64,000 nt of DNA, from contig CAJMKK010000003.1 of assembly GCA_905214105.1 (NCBI GenBank), forward strand, positions 155,364 to 219,363, written 5' to 3'. Position numbers and translations under genes: made by a program. The notes below the pieces were generated by a model. The model was not told where the DNA came from and ran no database searches. It saw nothing but the letters and a program-made list of their open reading frames with translations. Origin of the DNA: an uncultured bacterium (GTDB lineage: Bacteria; Actinomycetota; Coriobacteriia; Coriobacteriales; Coriobacteriaceae). Of this stretch, positions 26,453 through 35,712 are shown one piece after another; within the stretch, counting starts at the first letter, position 1, and each line of letters starts with the position of its first letter.

Positions 26453-27577
26453 ATGGCACGTGTGCACAACTTCTCAGCTGGCCCGGCCGCACTGCCTACA
26501 AGCGTGCTCGCCGAGATCGCCGACGAGATGATGGACTACCGCGGTTGCGGCATGTCCGTGCTCGAGATGAGCCATCGATCTAGCATGTACCAGCAGATCA
26601 TCGACGACGCCGAGGCAACCCTGCGCCGCCTGCTGAGCATCCCCGACAACTACCGCGTCCTGTTTTTGCAGGGCGGCGCCACGCTGCAGTTTGCGGGCAT
26701 CCCCATGAACCTCATGCGCCGAGGCTGCGCCGGCTACGTCGTGACCGGCAACTTCGCCAACAAGGCGTACAAGGAGGCCGCCAAGTACGGCGAGGCCGTG
26801 CTGCTCGCGAGCTCGGAGGACACCAATTTCGACCGCATTCCCACCATGGCCGATATCAACGCGCGCATTGCCGCCGAGGCCGCGGGCGACGGGCTCGACT
26901 ACGTCTACATCTGCCAGAACAACACCATCTTTGGCACCATGTACCACGAGCTGCCCGCTTGCGGCGATGTGCCGCTGGTCGCCGATGTCTCGAGCTGCTT
27001 TCTGTCGCAGCCGCTCGACGTTGAGCGCTACGGACTCATCTACGCCGGCGCGCAGAAAAACGCCGGCGCCGCGGGCGTGACCGTGGTCATCGTGCGCGAC
27101 GACCTCATCGCCAAAGGCCCTGCCTTTGCGCAGACGCCGCAGTACATGGACCTTAAAACCCAGGCCGCCAAGGGCTCCATGCTCAACACGCCCAACACCT
27201 TTGGCATCTACGTATGCGGCAAGGTGTTCCGTTGGGTCGAGGAGACCGGCGGACTTGCCGCCATGGCCGAGCGCAACTGGGCCAAGGCCAACCTGCTCTA
27301 CGACCTGCTCGAGCACAGCGTGCTGTTCCATGGCACCACACAGGCCGACAGCCGCTCCATCGCCAACGTCACCTTCCGCACCGGCGACGCCGACCTCGAC
27401 GCCGCCTTTGTCGCGGGCGCGGTTGAGCACCAGATTCAAAACGTCAAGGGCCATCGCCTGGTGGGCGGCATGCGCGCCAGCGTCTACAACGCCGTAACCA
27501 TGGAAGACGTGCAGGCGCTGACCACGTACATGAAGGACTTCGAAGCGCAGCACAGTTTGAGCCCGCGATCTAACTAG
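26453..27577 (+). CDS. serC: Phosphoserine aminotransferase
   Basis: 374-aa PLP enzyme converting 3-phosphohydroxypyruvate and glutamate to phosphoserine and 2-oxoglutarate, second step of serine synthesis. The N-terminal NFSAGPAALP, the FLQGGATLQF phosphate-binding block and the PLP lysine at YAGAQKNAGAAG are all present; length is standard. The frame is open 16 codons further up, but the ATG at 26453 matches the family N-terminus and has AGGGG nine bases before it. It pairs with serA 72 bases downstream. Confidence 0.96.
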   Translation: MARVHNFSAGPAALPTSVLAEIADEMMDYRGCGMSVLEMSHRSSMYQQIIDDAEATLRRLLSIPDNYRVLFLQGGATLQFAGIPMNLMRRGCAGYVVTGNFANKAYKEAAKYGEAVLLASSEDTNFDRIPTMADINARIAAEAAGDGLDYVYICQNNTIFGTMYHELPACGDVPLVADVSSCFLSQPLDVERYGLIYAGAQKNAGAAGVTVVIVRDDLIAKGPAFAQTPQYMDLKTQAAKGSMLNTPNTFGIYVCGKVFRWVEETGGLAAMAERNWAKANLLYDLLEHSVLFHGTTQADSRSIANVTFRTGDADLDAAFVAGAVEHQIQNVKGHRLVGGMRASVYNAVTMEDVQALTTYMKDFEAQHSLSPRSN

Positions 27578-27649
27578 CCCGCAACGCGCGGGCCGACCAG
27601 CCACCTCAGACCACCCTGTTTAGATCAAAACCTGCTAAGGAGTTTTTCC

Positions 27650-28813
27650 ATGCGTAAGATTAAGACCATCGACGACATCACTAAAGACGGCAAAGTCGAG
27701 TTTGGCGAGGGCTACGAGTTTGTAAGCACCGCCGAGGAGGCCGACGCCATCCTGATGCGCTCGACCGACCTGCACGGCTACGAGCTGCCCGAGGGCATCC
27801 GCGCCATCGCCCGCTGCGGCGCCGGCGTCAACAATATCCCCGTCGAGGAGTACGCCAAGAAGGGCGTCGTCGTCTTTAACTCCCCCGGCGCCAACAGCAA
27901 CGCCGTCAAGGAGCTCGTCCTGGGCATGCTGGTGCTCTCGAGCCGCGGCGTGGTGCAATCGATGAACTGGGTGCGCGACAACGCCGACGACCCCGAGATC
28001 CAGGTCGATGCCGAGAAGGCCAAGAAGGCCTTTGTGGGCCGCGAGCTCAAGGGCAAGCGCATCGGCGTCATCGGCCTGGGCAACGTGGGCTCCAAGGTCG
28101 CCAACGCCTGCGTCGATCTGGGCATGGACGTTTACGGCTACGATCCGTTCATTTCCGTCGAGCACGCGTGGGTGCTGAGCCGCGAGGTGCAGCGCGTGGG
28201 CACGCTCGAGGACCTCTGCCGCGGCTGCGACTACCTCACCGTGCACGTACCCAGCAAGGCCGACACCATCGGCATGATCAGCACCGAGCAGATTGACCTG
28301 CTAGCCCCGGGCGCCGTGCTCATCAACTACGCACGCGAGACCATCATTGACGAGGACGCCGTCGACGCCGCCCTGCGCGAGGGTAAGCTGAGCTGGTTTA
28401 GCTGCGACTTCGCCACGCCCAAGACGGTCAAGATGCCCAACACGTTTATCACCACGCACTCGGGCGCAGGCACCGGCGAAGCCGAGGCCAATTGCGCCGA
28501 CATGGCCATCAGTGAGCTCAAGGATTACCTGGAGAACGGTAACATCGCACACAGCGTCAACTACCCTGCCTGCAGCATGGGCAAGGCGCGCGCCGCAAGC
28601 CGCATTGCCTGCCTGCACGCCAACGTGCCCAACATGATTGGCCAGATCACGGCAATCCTTGCTAAGGACAACGCCAACGTGCAGCGTATGACCAACGAAT
28701 CCGCCGGCGAGAACGCCTACACCATGTTCGACACGGACGAGCACCTGGACAGCAGCACCATCGAGGCGCTTAAGCAGATTCCGTCGATGTATCGCGTGCG
28801 CGTGATTAAATAG
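27650..28813 (+). CDS. serA: D-3-phosphoglycerate dehydrogenase
   Basis: 387-aa NAD-dependent dehydrogenase oxidising 3-phosphoglycerate, the first step of serine synthesis. The Rossmann motif GLGNVGSKVA lies at about residues 141-150; the catalytic Arg-Glu-His set falls within the central domain (His at ITTHSGAG). A short C-terminal ACT domain (NMIGQITAILAKDNANVQRM) probably senses serine. AAGGAG precedes the ATG. Together with serC it makes a two-gene serine operon; the phosphatase (serB) is not adjacent. A strong terminator follows. Confidence 0.95.
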   Translation: MRKIKTIDDITKDGKVEFGEGYEFVSTAEEADAILMRSTDLHGYELPEGIRAIARCGAGVNNIPVEEYAKKGVVVFNSPGANSNAVKELVLGMLVLSSRGVVQSMNWVRDNADDPEIQVDAEKAKKAFVGRELKGKRIGVIGLGNVGSKVANACVDLGMDVYGYDPFISVEHAWVLSREVQRVGTLEDLCRGCDYLTVHVPSKADTIGMISTEQIDLLAPGAVLINYARETIIDEDAVDAALREGKLSWFSCDFATPKTVKMPNTFITTHSGAGTGEAEANCADMAISELKDYLENGNIAHSVNYPACSMGKARAASRIACLHANVPNMIGQITAILAKDNANVQRMTNESAGENAYTMFDTDEHLDSSTIEALKQIPSMYRVRVIK

Positions 28814-28852
28814 CGCCGGCGCCAAGCCTACCAGGCAGGCCACGAAGCCCAT

Positions 28853-28886
28853 TCGCCCCCCGTTTTCACGAAATGGGGGGCGATTT
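28853..28886 (+). terminator. Terminator of serC-serA
   Basis: Stem TCGCCCCCC (28853-28861)/GGGGGGCGA (28875-28883) and a short T-rich tail 40 bases after the serA stop. Confidence 0.8.
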
Positions 28887-28919
28887 CGTTGCTCCGGACG
28901 ACTTTAAAATGATACTCAG

Positions 28920-29066
28920 AACAAGTTTTTTCGGATAATGGATAGTGAGGCTCAATTCGCTAAGCACACCCGCTTTGATAAACAGCTTTATCAGGGACTT
29001 TAATAGTTAAAAATCGATCTCTATGTATCGAATGTAATTTGACTGTCTATTTTCCGAAACAACTTA
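28920..29066. repeat. AT-rich element with imperfect terminal inverted repeats
   Basis: The 24-base end near 28920-28945 (core AAGTTTTTTCGGATAAT) is mirrored, with several mismatches, at about 29042-29066 (core ATTTTCCGAAACAACTT). The roughly 100-base interior is AT-rich with no ORF. MITE-like; possibly a decayed insertion. The rest of the gap to 29161 shows no feature. Confidence 0.35.
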
Positions 29067-29161
29067 TTCTAGATAGCATTTTTAGGGTCCCTCCAAGGCA
29101 AAATTGAAGCCTTTTTCGCGCCCAAAACTCTAGCTCGCGCGTCCGTTTTCCGCCCGCACGA

Positions 29162-30211
29162 CTATATTCCCGCCCAATCGATAAAAATCTCCTCACGAAG
29201 CCGCCGTTCGAGCTCCTGCTGCCGCGGCGTCTTGTCTTTCAACGGCACATCGAGATAGGACATGATAAGTTCCATCACCACGCGAAAGGCATCGGGGTCG
29301 GCCAGCTGGCCATAGGTCATCAAAACGACGGGATATCCCATCGCTTGCAGCGCCGTCGTTCGATCGGAGTCCGAGATCTTGGATTCTATGGATCCATGAA
29401 TGGCTTTACCTTGACATTCAACCAGGCACTCTCGGCTGCCGTCCTTATTTGCCAGCAGAATATCGGCATAGCGCCGATCAAGCCCCGAAATCAGGCGGGC
29501 ACTGCGCGTCATGCGAATCTCGACGTTATTGGTAAGGCGCAGCCCTTCGCCGCCGCGCAACCTCGTAAGGCCAAACAGCATCGAAGCCTGGACCTCGAGC
29601 GGCGATGCCGCCACCCCCGTAATACACTTCGCGGCACGCGTGAACGATTTAGCGCCGCGGAGCCCCCGGATCTTATTGGCGAACTCCGTTAGTTCAGAGA
29701 GCTCGATCAAGGGCGGTCGTTTCCACAAGTCTGTTGGATTCCCCGAGGTATCCTTTACGTTTTCCCAGCCCGACCGTGCGTCGCCCCACCGGTCCCCATA
29801 TGCCTGCTCAAGTGCCAACTTTACCTGAGGCGCAATCTTACACACGGCAAAGGTGCCGCACATCTCATACATGCACATGATCAGACGCTCGTTTGAGACC
29901 GAGGAAGCCAGGGTCAGCAGGGTAAAGAGCGGGGACGCGACATCGAGGCCAAACTCTGTCTGCCGCACGGAATCAAACGGCCTCTCCCCGTTCCAAACAT
30001 GCCTGACAATGCGATCGCCCTTACGTCCGCAGCCGCCTTGCGCCAACACGTGTAACGGAGTGCCCAGGAAATGCTTGACGAGCGGATGCTCACAAAGATG
30101 CTCCCTGCGCGGATCGTCTACAGAATCGGGCAGGTCCGGCATTATTGCCAAGACCTGTGGGGGTATCCGGTGATACCGAAAGGCAGATATGTCGCACAGT
30201 ATGTCGTCCAT
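29162..30211 (-). CDS. AbiEi-like protein with DUF559/PD-(D/E)xK-type C-terminus
   Basis: A 349-aa protein clearly paralogous to 38334-39809. Shared layout: an N-terminal HVL/HVW block, a helical 'SPLFTLLTLASSVSNERLIM...YEMCG' region as in AbiEi-type antitoxins, the SPLEVQASMLFGLT block, and a C-terminal restriction-endonuclease-like segment with RRYADILL, CLVECQGK and an ALQAMGYPVVLMT strand. The function is unknown; an orphan nuclease or a regulator with a decayed nuclease fold is possible. The frame continues upstream into the divergent peptidase gene, so ATG 30211 is the most plausible start even though no good SD is visible. Confidence 0.65.
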   Translation of the reverse strand: MDDILCDISAFRYHRIPPQVLAIMPDLPDSVDDPRREHLCEHPLVKHFLGTPLHVLAQGGCGRKGDRIVRHVWNGERPFDSVRQTEFGLDVASPLFTLLTLASSVSNERLIMCMYEMCGTFAVCKIAPQVKLALEQAYGDRWGDARSGWENVKDTSGNPTDLWKRPPLIELSELTEFANKIRGLRGAKSFTRAAKCITGVAASPLEVQASMLFGLTRLRGGEGLRLTNNVEIRMTRSARLISGLDRRYADILLANKDGSRECLVECQGKAIHGSIESKISDSDRTTALQAMGYPVVLMTYGQLADPDAFRVVMELIMSYLDVPLKDKTPRQQELERRLREEIFIDWAGI

Positions 30212-30365
30212 AAAAGGTACGTACCCACCGCGTCGTTTGCAAACCCGCCTGGACGGCAAACGCGCTGGCTCGGCCTGCGAACGGTAAATACTGCTGCGCG
30301 CACGTCGCGGATCTCTTGGGAGGCTTACAATCGGTTTGGAAAGCAGACTGATTGTGAGGTTGCAT

Positions 30366-31586
30366 ATGGTTGATGAGGACTTTGCCTGGCGGCTTGCGCA
30401 GGACCTTGTGAAGATTGACAGCTCGGACCCCGGCGCATATGAGGGCGAGATCGAGTGCTTCATTAAGAGGCTCATCGAGCAGCAGCTGGCGCAGCTCGAT
30501 AGCTCTGCGCTCGATGCCGTGCAGATTGAGGAACTCGAGGTGCTGCCCGGGCGCCGTAACCTTATGGTCACCGTGCCGGTACTGAGCGACGAGCCGCGGC
30601 TGGTCTATATCTGCCATATGGATACCGTTACCTTGGGCGATGGCTGGGACGCGGACATCGCACCGCTTGGAGCGATTGTGCGTAACGACAAACTCTATGG
30701 CCGCGGCTCCTGCGACATGAAAGGCGGCCTGGCCTGCGCCATTGCCGCACTTGTCCACACGTTCGAGCGCGCGGCGGCGGAGGGCGAGCTGCCCCGCCGT
30801 GGCTTTTCGCTCATCTGCTCGGTCGACGAGGAAGACTTTATGCGCGGCTCAGAGGCCGCGATCAATGCCGGCTGGGTCGGCTCGCGCGAATGGGTGCTAG
30901 ATACCGAGCCCACCGACGGACAGATTCAGGTAGCGCACAAGGGGCGCACGTGGTTCGAGATCGAGATGGCCGGCGTCACGGCGCATGCGAGCCAGCCTTG
31001 GAAGGGCGCCGACGCCGTCGCCGCCATGGCCGAGGGCGTGTGTTCGCTCCGTCGCGCGTTTGTGGCGCTGCCCGCGCACGATGAGCTGGGGCCTTCGACC
31101 ATCACGTTTGGACAGATCGAAGGTGGCTACCGTCCCTATGTCGTACCCGACCGCGCCAAAGTCTGGGTCGACATGCGCCTGACCCCGCCGACCGATACGG
31201 CAGCCGCGACGCGCATGGTAGAGCAGGCCATCGCCGTCGCCGAAGCCGCCGTTCCCGGTTGCCATGGCAGCTACACCGTGACGGGCGACCGCCCCGCCAT
31301 CGAGCACGACCCGAACTCTCCCCTTCTAGCGGCGCTCAAGCGTGCCGCCGATGACGTGACGGACGCGAACACGACCGTCGGCTTCTTTACCGGCTACACC
31401 GACACCGCCGTCATTGCCGGCAAGACAGGTAACCGCAATTGCATGAGCTACGGCCCCGGGTCGCTCGCGCTCGCGCACAAGCCCAACGAATATGTGCCCC
31501 ACGCCGATATCGTTCGTTGTCAGCAGGTGCTAATCGCGCTCGCCGATAACGTGCTCTGGGACGCGAGCGGCCAAGTTGGGGCATAA
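30366..31586 (+). CDS. M20-family metallopeptidase (ArgE/DapE/ACY1 type)
   Basis: 406-aa di-zinc amidohydrolase. Metal and catalytic motifs in order: ICHMDTVT (His, Asp), GRGSCDMKGG (bridging Asp), SVDEEDF (catalytic Glu pair), and a late HxP region (LAHKPNEYVPHAD). It probably removes an acyl group or cleaves a small peptide; substrate unresolved. The annotated frame begins ten codons upstream, but ATG 30366 has GAGG at good spacing. It is followed 39 bases later by the DUF1015-like gene. Confidence 0.88.
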   Translation: MVDEDFAWRLAQDLVKIDSSDPGAYEGEIECFIKRLIEQQLAQLDSSALDAVQIEELEVLPGRRNLMVTVPVLSDEPRLVYICHMDTVTLGDGWDADIAPLGAIVRNDKLYGRGSCDMKGGLACAIAALVHTFERAAAEGELPRRGFSLICSVDEEDFMRGSEAAINAGWVGSREWVLDTEPTDGQIQVAHKGRTWFEIEMAGVTAHASQPWKGADAVAAMAEGVCSLRRAFVALPAHDELGPSTITFGQIEGGYRPYVVPDRAKVWVDMRLTPPTDTAAATRMVEQAIAVAEAAVPGCHGSYTVTGDRPAIEHDPNSPLLAALKRAADDVTDANTTVGFFTGYTDTAVIAGKTGNRNCMSYGPGSLALAHKPNEYVPHADIVRCQQVLIALADNVLWDASGQVGA

Positions 31587-31625
31587 TAAGCCGCGAACAA
31601 ACCGACTCGTGCGTTAGGACCGCCC

Positions 31626-32309
31626 ATGAAAGCACTTCCGTTTCCCTGCATCCGCCCGGCTCAGGACCGCGTGCTCGAGGCGCTGCCTGCAATGGGCAGC
31701 ATCCTGAGCGGAAACGATGCTCTGCGCGGAGCCATTGCCGATGGTCTGATGCTCAAGGACCCGGGTGCGGCGTATTACGTGTACGAATGCTCGGGCGAGC
31801 CGGGACGCGTGACGGGTGTCGTGGCGATTTGCCCGACGAGTGTACTTGCGGGCGGCAAGGGCGATGCCAGCGCCGACGTGGCCGCCGCCGCGCGCGCGAT
31901 CGCCGAGCTCAAGGTGCAGCCGCGCCCCGTATCGCTCGCCTACGAGGCCTCGCCCGTCATGGATATCATCCTGGGCGCCGCCAAAGAGGGCGCGTCGCTC
32001 TACGCCGTCACCGACCCCGCGGGCATTACGCACCGCGCGTGGGAGGTCAAGCGCGAGGACGCCGTCGGGGCCATCCGCGCCATGCTCGACCAAGCACCGG
32101 AGCCGGCACTGGCCGACGACCCCGCCTACGCCGCCGCTCTGACCGGGGCGTCGCAGCTGCTGGCCGATGAGGCCCGTGCCGCCGGAACGTACACCGGCAA
32201 GGAGCCGTTCAACTTTACCGTTGCCGTGCTCTTCCCCGCTGCGCAGGTCAGCGGCGCCGCGCCGCAGGTTCCGACGGGTCTGCTCACGCACCAGGTCGCG
32301 CGGTTCTAG
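31626..32309 (+). CDS. Reduced DUF1015-like protein
   Basis: 227 aa, recognisable as a shortened DUF1015 relative. It opens with an IRPAQD block and has a GVVAICP strand, a PVSLAYEA strand, a GITHRAWEV strand and, near the end, YTGKEPFNFTVAVLFPAAQ, which matches the family closely. Full members are about 400 aa and carry a conserved ADGHHR signature; here the corresponding place reads ADDPAYAAAL, so the signature is lost. DUF1015 genes often lie beside serC-serA, as here (3 kb away). Role unknown. Confidence 0.65.
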   Translation: MKALPFPCIRPAQDRVLEALPAMGSILSGNDALRGAIADGLMLKDPGAAYYVYECSGEPGRVTGVVAICPTSVLAGGKGDASADVAAAARAIAELKVQPRPVSLAYEASPVMDIILGAAKEGASLYAVTDPAGITHRAWEVKREDAVGAIRAMLDQAPEPALADDPAYAAALTGASQLLADEARAAGTYTGKEPFNFTVAVLFPAAQVSGAAPQVPTGLLTHQVARF

Positions 32310-32354
32310 CAAGACCAGACCGCCCAGCACAAAAATCGGCAGCTCAACAAACAG

Positions 32355-32395
32355 GGGGCGGAGATGCAGCAGGTACATGCATCTCCGCCCCTTTT
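32355..32395 (+). terminator. Rho-independent terminator
   Basis: Fourteen-base stem GGGGCGGAGATGCA (32355-32368)/32378-32391 followed by TTTTG; ends the M20-DUF1015 unit. Confidence 0.85.
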
Positions 32396-32438
32396 GCGTC
32401 GAGAAGTTATGCCGGCGACCCGTGCCGCCACGCTCGCG

Positions 32439-33074
32439 TTATCCGCGCTGCGGACCTGCAGTAGCCACAAGCGGTTCAAGCCCCAGCTCGCGCGCATAAT
32501 CTTCCTGCGTAAAAATCTCAATCAGCTCAAACGCACCGGTCTCGTCATCAAACGCAAAGTGCAGCACTGAGCAGTTGCCCGGAACGCGATCGCGTTCATC
32601 GGCCGCCGCTCCCCTCACGTGATCCAAAAACTCCTTGATGGCCGATCCGTGGCTCACCGCAAGGACGCACTCGTGGTCCGGGCGTCGCATGAGTTCGGTC
32701 AGCGTCGCCACCATGCGCTCGCGCACCTGCATCTGGCCCTCGCCGCCAAATTGACGATAGAAATCGCGCCACGGGCGCTCGGGCATGAGCATCACGCGCT
32801 CGGCCTCAAAGTCGCCAAAGAACCACTCACGCAGGCCGTCCAGGCGCTCGTACGCCAAGCCCGGCCACAAGTTGGCGATAGTCTGCTCGGTGCGATGAAG
32901 GGTGGAGGTGTAGGCATGATCGGGCTCAATGCCGCGCGCACGTAAAAACATGCCGGCGCGCGCCGCCTGGTCGCAACCCAACTGCGTAAGCGGCGAGTCA
33001 CTCCAGCCCTGAATAATGCGCTTAAGGTTGAATATCGTCTGTCCATGACGGACCAGATACAGATCTTTATTCAT
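32439..33074 (-). CDS. Histidine phosphatase family protein (second of a tandem pair)
   Basis: 211-aa phosphoglycerate-mutase-like phosphatase. Catalytic motif LVRHGQT at residues 6-12, the second phosphate-pocket Arg near TSTLHRTEQT, the acid Glu region LREWFFGDFE and the second His at AVSHGSA. The substrate, probably a small phosphorylated metabolite, cannot be inferred. ATG at 33074 with AAAGGA six bases upstream. It begins 17 bases after the stop of a paralogous gene, so the two are co-transcribed duplicates. Confidence 0.88.
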   Translation of the reverse strand: MNKDLYLVRHGQTIFNLKRIIQGWSDSPLTQLGCDQAARAGMFLRARGIEPDHAYTSTLHRTEQTIANLWPGLAYERLDGLREWFFGDFEAERVMLMPERPWRDFYRQFGGEGQMQVRERMVATLTELMRRPDHECVLAVSHGSAIKEFLDHVRGAAADERDRVPGNCSVLHFAFDDETGAFELIEIFTQEDYARELGLEPLVATAGPQRG

Positions 33075-33091
33075 AGGGGTCCTTTCGTTCG

Positions 33092-33634
33092 TTACCAACC
33101 CAAGAGCGAAAACGCCCCGTCGCAATAGCCAAAATGAAGCACGGCACCGTTGTCGGGTAGCTCTCCCCCGCCAGTCACATACTCAAGAAACTCCTGGCAG
33201 GCTGAACCGTGGGAAACCGCCAGCACGCAGTCGTGCTGCGGCCTGGCCATGATGCAGGACAGCGCCGCGACCATGCGCGACTGAAGCTCGCCTTCCGACT
33301 CGCCGCCAAAGGCCACCGGATAATCGCCCCAGGGCTGCGGCGGCATCTCGCGATTTGATGTGCCCTCCAGCGAGCCAAAATGCCACTCACGCAGGTCATC
33401 GACCAGCTCAATGGAACGGCCCTCGCCAACGATAAGCTCGGCCGTATGCCGCGCCCGGCCCAACGGCGAGGAATACACATGATCAAAGGCCACGCCACGC
33501 GCCGCAAACGCCGTACGCGCCGTCAGCGCCTGCTCGCGCCCGCGCGCCGTAAGCGGCGAATCGTGCCAGCCCTGCAAAATGCTCTGCACATTGAGCTCAG
33601 TCTGCCCATGCCGCACCAAATACAGATCTGCCAT
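33092..33634 (-). CDS. Histidine phosphatase family protein (first of a tandem pair)
   Basis: 180-aa paralogue of the downstream gene, sharing LVRHGQT, ILQGWHDSPLT, LREWHFGSLEG and LAVSHGSA. Shorter because it lacks an insertion before the last strand and the C-terminal tail. The ATG at 33634 has GGGAGGG just upstream; the open frame upstream runs through a palindromic repeat and is not coding. Tandem duplication within one operon suggests two related substrates. Confidence 0.88.
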   Translation of the reverse strand: MADLYLVRHGQTELNVQSILQGWHDSPLTARGREQALTARTAFAARGVAFDHVYSSPLGRARHTAELIVGEGRSIELVDDLREWHFGSLEGTSNREMPPQPWGDYPVAFGGESEGELQSRMVAALSCIMARPQHDCVLAVSHGSACQEFLEYVTGGGELPDNGAVLHFGYCDGAFSLLGW

Positions 33635-33650
33635 ACACCCTCCCCTCGTA

Positions 33651-33683
33651 CCACCACAAAGGGGACAGGAGCCTTTGTGGTGA
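33651..33683. repeat. CCACCACAAAGG palindrome
   Basis: CACCACAAAGG (33652-33662) mirrored at 33672-33682. Same family as 660-700, between the nitroreductase and the phosphatase pair. Confidence 0.55.
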
Positions 33684-33717
33684 TTTTGCCGCCGGATTGC
33701 ACCGCAACGACGCACAA

Positions 33718-34389
33718 CTACAGCAGCACGTCGGCAAGCGGACGCTTGGGTACGTGGTGCACCCGCGCCTCGTCGCGCCAATAATTGATGGAGCCGTCGG
33801 GGTTGGAATCGATCGCATCGATCACCTGTGTCTCGGCCGGAACGCCAAACGCCATGATCAGCTTGAGCTCATACTTGTCGTTATCGAGCCCCATGGCATC
33901 GATCGCGTGGGGCGTAAAGGCCTTGAACATGCAGGCTGCCACCTCGGGCGTGGCGCTGCGGGCGGCGAGCATCATCGTCTGCGCGGCAATGCCTGTGTCG
34001 ACCTCGGTAATGGGAGCGGCGGGCTTGCCCGGAACGGCGCGCTCAGCAAGAATCGCGATGTAGCCGGTCGGGCGCTCGCCCTCATCGGGACCCGGCCAAT
34101 CCTTGAGCGCACCGGCCCATGCAAGCTCGTCAAATACACGCGCGCAGTCCTCTGCACCGCTTACCACATGAAAACGCAGACGCTGAGCATTGGCGCCGCA
34201 GGGAGCCAGGTGCGCCAGTTCCGCCAGCTCGAGCAAAAACTCGCGCGGCACGCGCATAGACTCGTCAAAGCGACGGCACGTACGGGCACGACGGACCAGC
34301 GCATCAAACGCTTCCAGACCGAGCTTTTCGCAACCTTGCTTTGCCATCGATTCGACACTCGACGGTGCCTCGGGAACTGCTTCGTTCAT
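33718..34389 (-). CDS. Nitroreductase-family protein
   Basis: 223-aa FMN-dependent nitroreductase-like protein. The N-terminal FMN-phosphate motif RRARTCRRFDES, the LAELAHLAPCGANAQRLRFHVV block and the GIAAQTMMLAA helix are typical. Such enzymes reduce nitro compounds, quinones or enones with NAD(P)H. ATG at 34389 preceded by GGGGG. On the same strand as the two phosphatases but separated by a palindromic repeat. Confidence 0.85.
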   Translation of the reverse strand: MNEAVPEAPSSVESMAKQGCEKLGLEAFDALVRRARTCRRFDESMRVPREFLLELAELAHLAPCGANAQRLRFHVVSGAEDCARVFDELAWAGALKDWPGPDEGERPTGYIAILAERAVPGKPAAPITEVDTGIAAQTMMLAARSATPEVAACMFKAFTPHAIDAMGLDNDKYELKLIMAFGVPAETQVIDAIDSNPDGSINYWRDEARVHHVPKRPLADVLL

Positions 34390-34624
34390 AGGAACCCCCA
34401 ATACAAGCCAATTGTCCTTAGGAAAATCTAACCTAAAACGTAGGCAATAACGAACAGGGCTGCAATGTTCTACACCTGTTGAATAGAAAATCGCGACGTG
34501 GGGAACAACGGAAACAATTCGGGACCTTTGGGTTACGTTTCGCCCTCCCCGACCCATACGCCAGCGCCTTTAGGCGATACTGGTTGTAACGATCAAGGCT
34601 TACGCCGCACGGAAAGGAGACGTT

Positions 34625-35227
34625 ATGGGCATCTTTAAGAACGATGACCAAAAATCGAGCCAGTTTGGATTTGACGAGAAAAGCATGGCGGGCAAAGCCG
34701 TCAAGGCCGTACGCTGGATCTACGCCATCACGGGCGTCGTGGCGCTCATTGCTGGTATCGCGCTACTTTTTGCACCCGCTAAGTCCCTCGTCTTTTTGAC
34801 GACTGTCCTGGGTTTTTACTTTGTAATCACTGCTGCCATCAGGCTGTTCACTGCCATTTTTGAGCCACTGCTGCCCACCGGCTGGCGCGTGACGAGCATC
34901 ATCTCCAACCTACTCATTATCTTGGGCGGCGTCATAATCCTGCGCAACCAGGCCTTCTCGACCGCGACGCTTACCACGATGGTAGTTATCGTGGCCGGCT
35001 TTGGCTGGATTGTCGAAGGTGTCATGTCCATTCTGGAGTCCGAGCTTTCGTCCAACCGCGCCCTCGCCATCCTGAGCGGCGCGCTCTCCATCATCGCCGG
35101 CATGTTCGTGTTTATCTATCCACTGTGGTCGGCAAAGATGCTCGTCATCTTTAGCGGCGCCGCGCTGCTGGTGTTTGGCGTAACGCTGATTGTTCGCGCT
35201 ATTCAATTTGGCAAACTGGTGCACTAG
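34625..35227 (+). CDS. HdeD/DUF308-family membrane protein
   Basis: 200-aa protein with a hydrophilic 25-residue N-terminus and six hydrophobic helices in paired arrangement, matching the HdeD (DUF308) family. In enterobacteria HdeD is linked to acid resistance; the role here is unknown. GAAAGGAG precedes the ATG. Its stop codon directly abuts the start of the DUF188 gene at 35228, so the two are probably coupled. Confidence 0.8.
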   Translation: MGIFKNDDQKSSQFGFDEKSMAGKAVKAVRWIYAITGVVALIAGIALLFAPAKSLVFLTTVLGFYFVITAAIRLFTAIFEPLLPTGWRVTSIISNLLIILGGVIILRNQAFSTATLTTMVVIVAGFGWIVEGVMSILESELSSNRALAILSGALSIIAGMFVFIYPLWSAKMLVIFSGAALLVFGVTLIVRAIQFGKLVH

Positions 35228-35710
35228 ATGCCGCGAACGCTCTTTATTGATGCAGACGCCTGCCCGGTCACGCGCGAGTCGATTGACTGCGCGCGGCGGG
35301 CGGGCGTCGCCGTTGTTATCGCCGGCAACAGCACGCAAAACCTGGAACGGCACATTCGCCGCGACGACCCGCGCGATGCCGAGCACGCGCGACGCGGCTT
35401 TTGGGTCACGACGCTCGACGTGAGTGTGGGCGCCGACAGCGCCGACTTTGCCATTGTCGAACGCCTGCAGGCGGGCGACGTGGTCGTGACGCAGGACATT
35501 GGCTTGGCGAGCATGGTGCTCGGGCGCGATGCCGCCGCCATCGGTGTGCGCGGGCGCGTGTACGACAAGGCGACTATCGACATGCAGCTGTTTATTCGCC
35601 ACGAGGAAAAGAAGGTACGCCGCGCCGGCGGACGCACTCGCGGTCCGGCAGCATTTACCAGCGAAGATCGCGCCCGCTTTAAACGCAACCTCACTGAGCT
35701 GCTGCACTAA
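35228..35710 (+). CDS. YaiI/YqxD-family protein (DUF188)
   Basis: 160-aa DUF188 protein. Family motifs IDADACPVTRE at the N-terminus, the strand DVVVTQDIGLASMVL and the C-terminal GGRTRGPAAFT are all present. The fold is PIN-like, so a nuclease role has been suspected but not shown. It starts directly after the HdeD-like stop. A terminator-type hairpin follows. Confidence 0.9.
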   Translation: MPRTLFIDADACPVTRESIDCARRAGVAVVIAGNSTQNLERHIRRDDPRDAEHARRGFWVTTLDVSVGADSADFAIVERLQAGDVVVTQDIGLASMVLGRDAAAIGVRGRVYDKATIDMQLFIRHEEKKVRRAGGRTRGPAAFTSEDRARFKRNLTELLH

Positions 35711-35712
35711 CC

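Noticed and set aside
30212..30571. N-terminal extension of the 29162 ORF
   Set aside because: Runs through the divergent promoter and start of the M20 peptidase and is Ser/Arg-rich without similarity to the paralogue.
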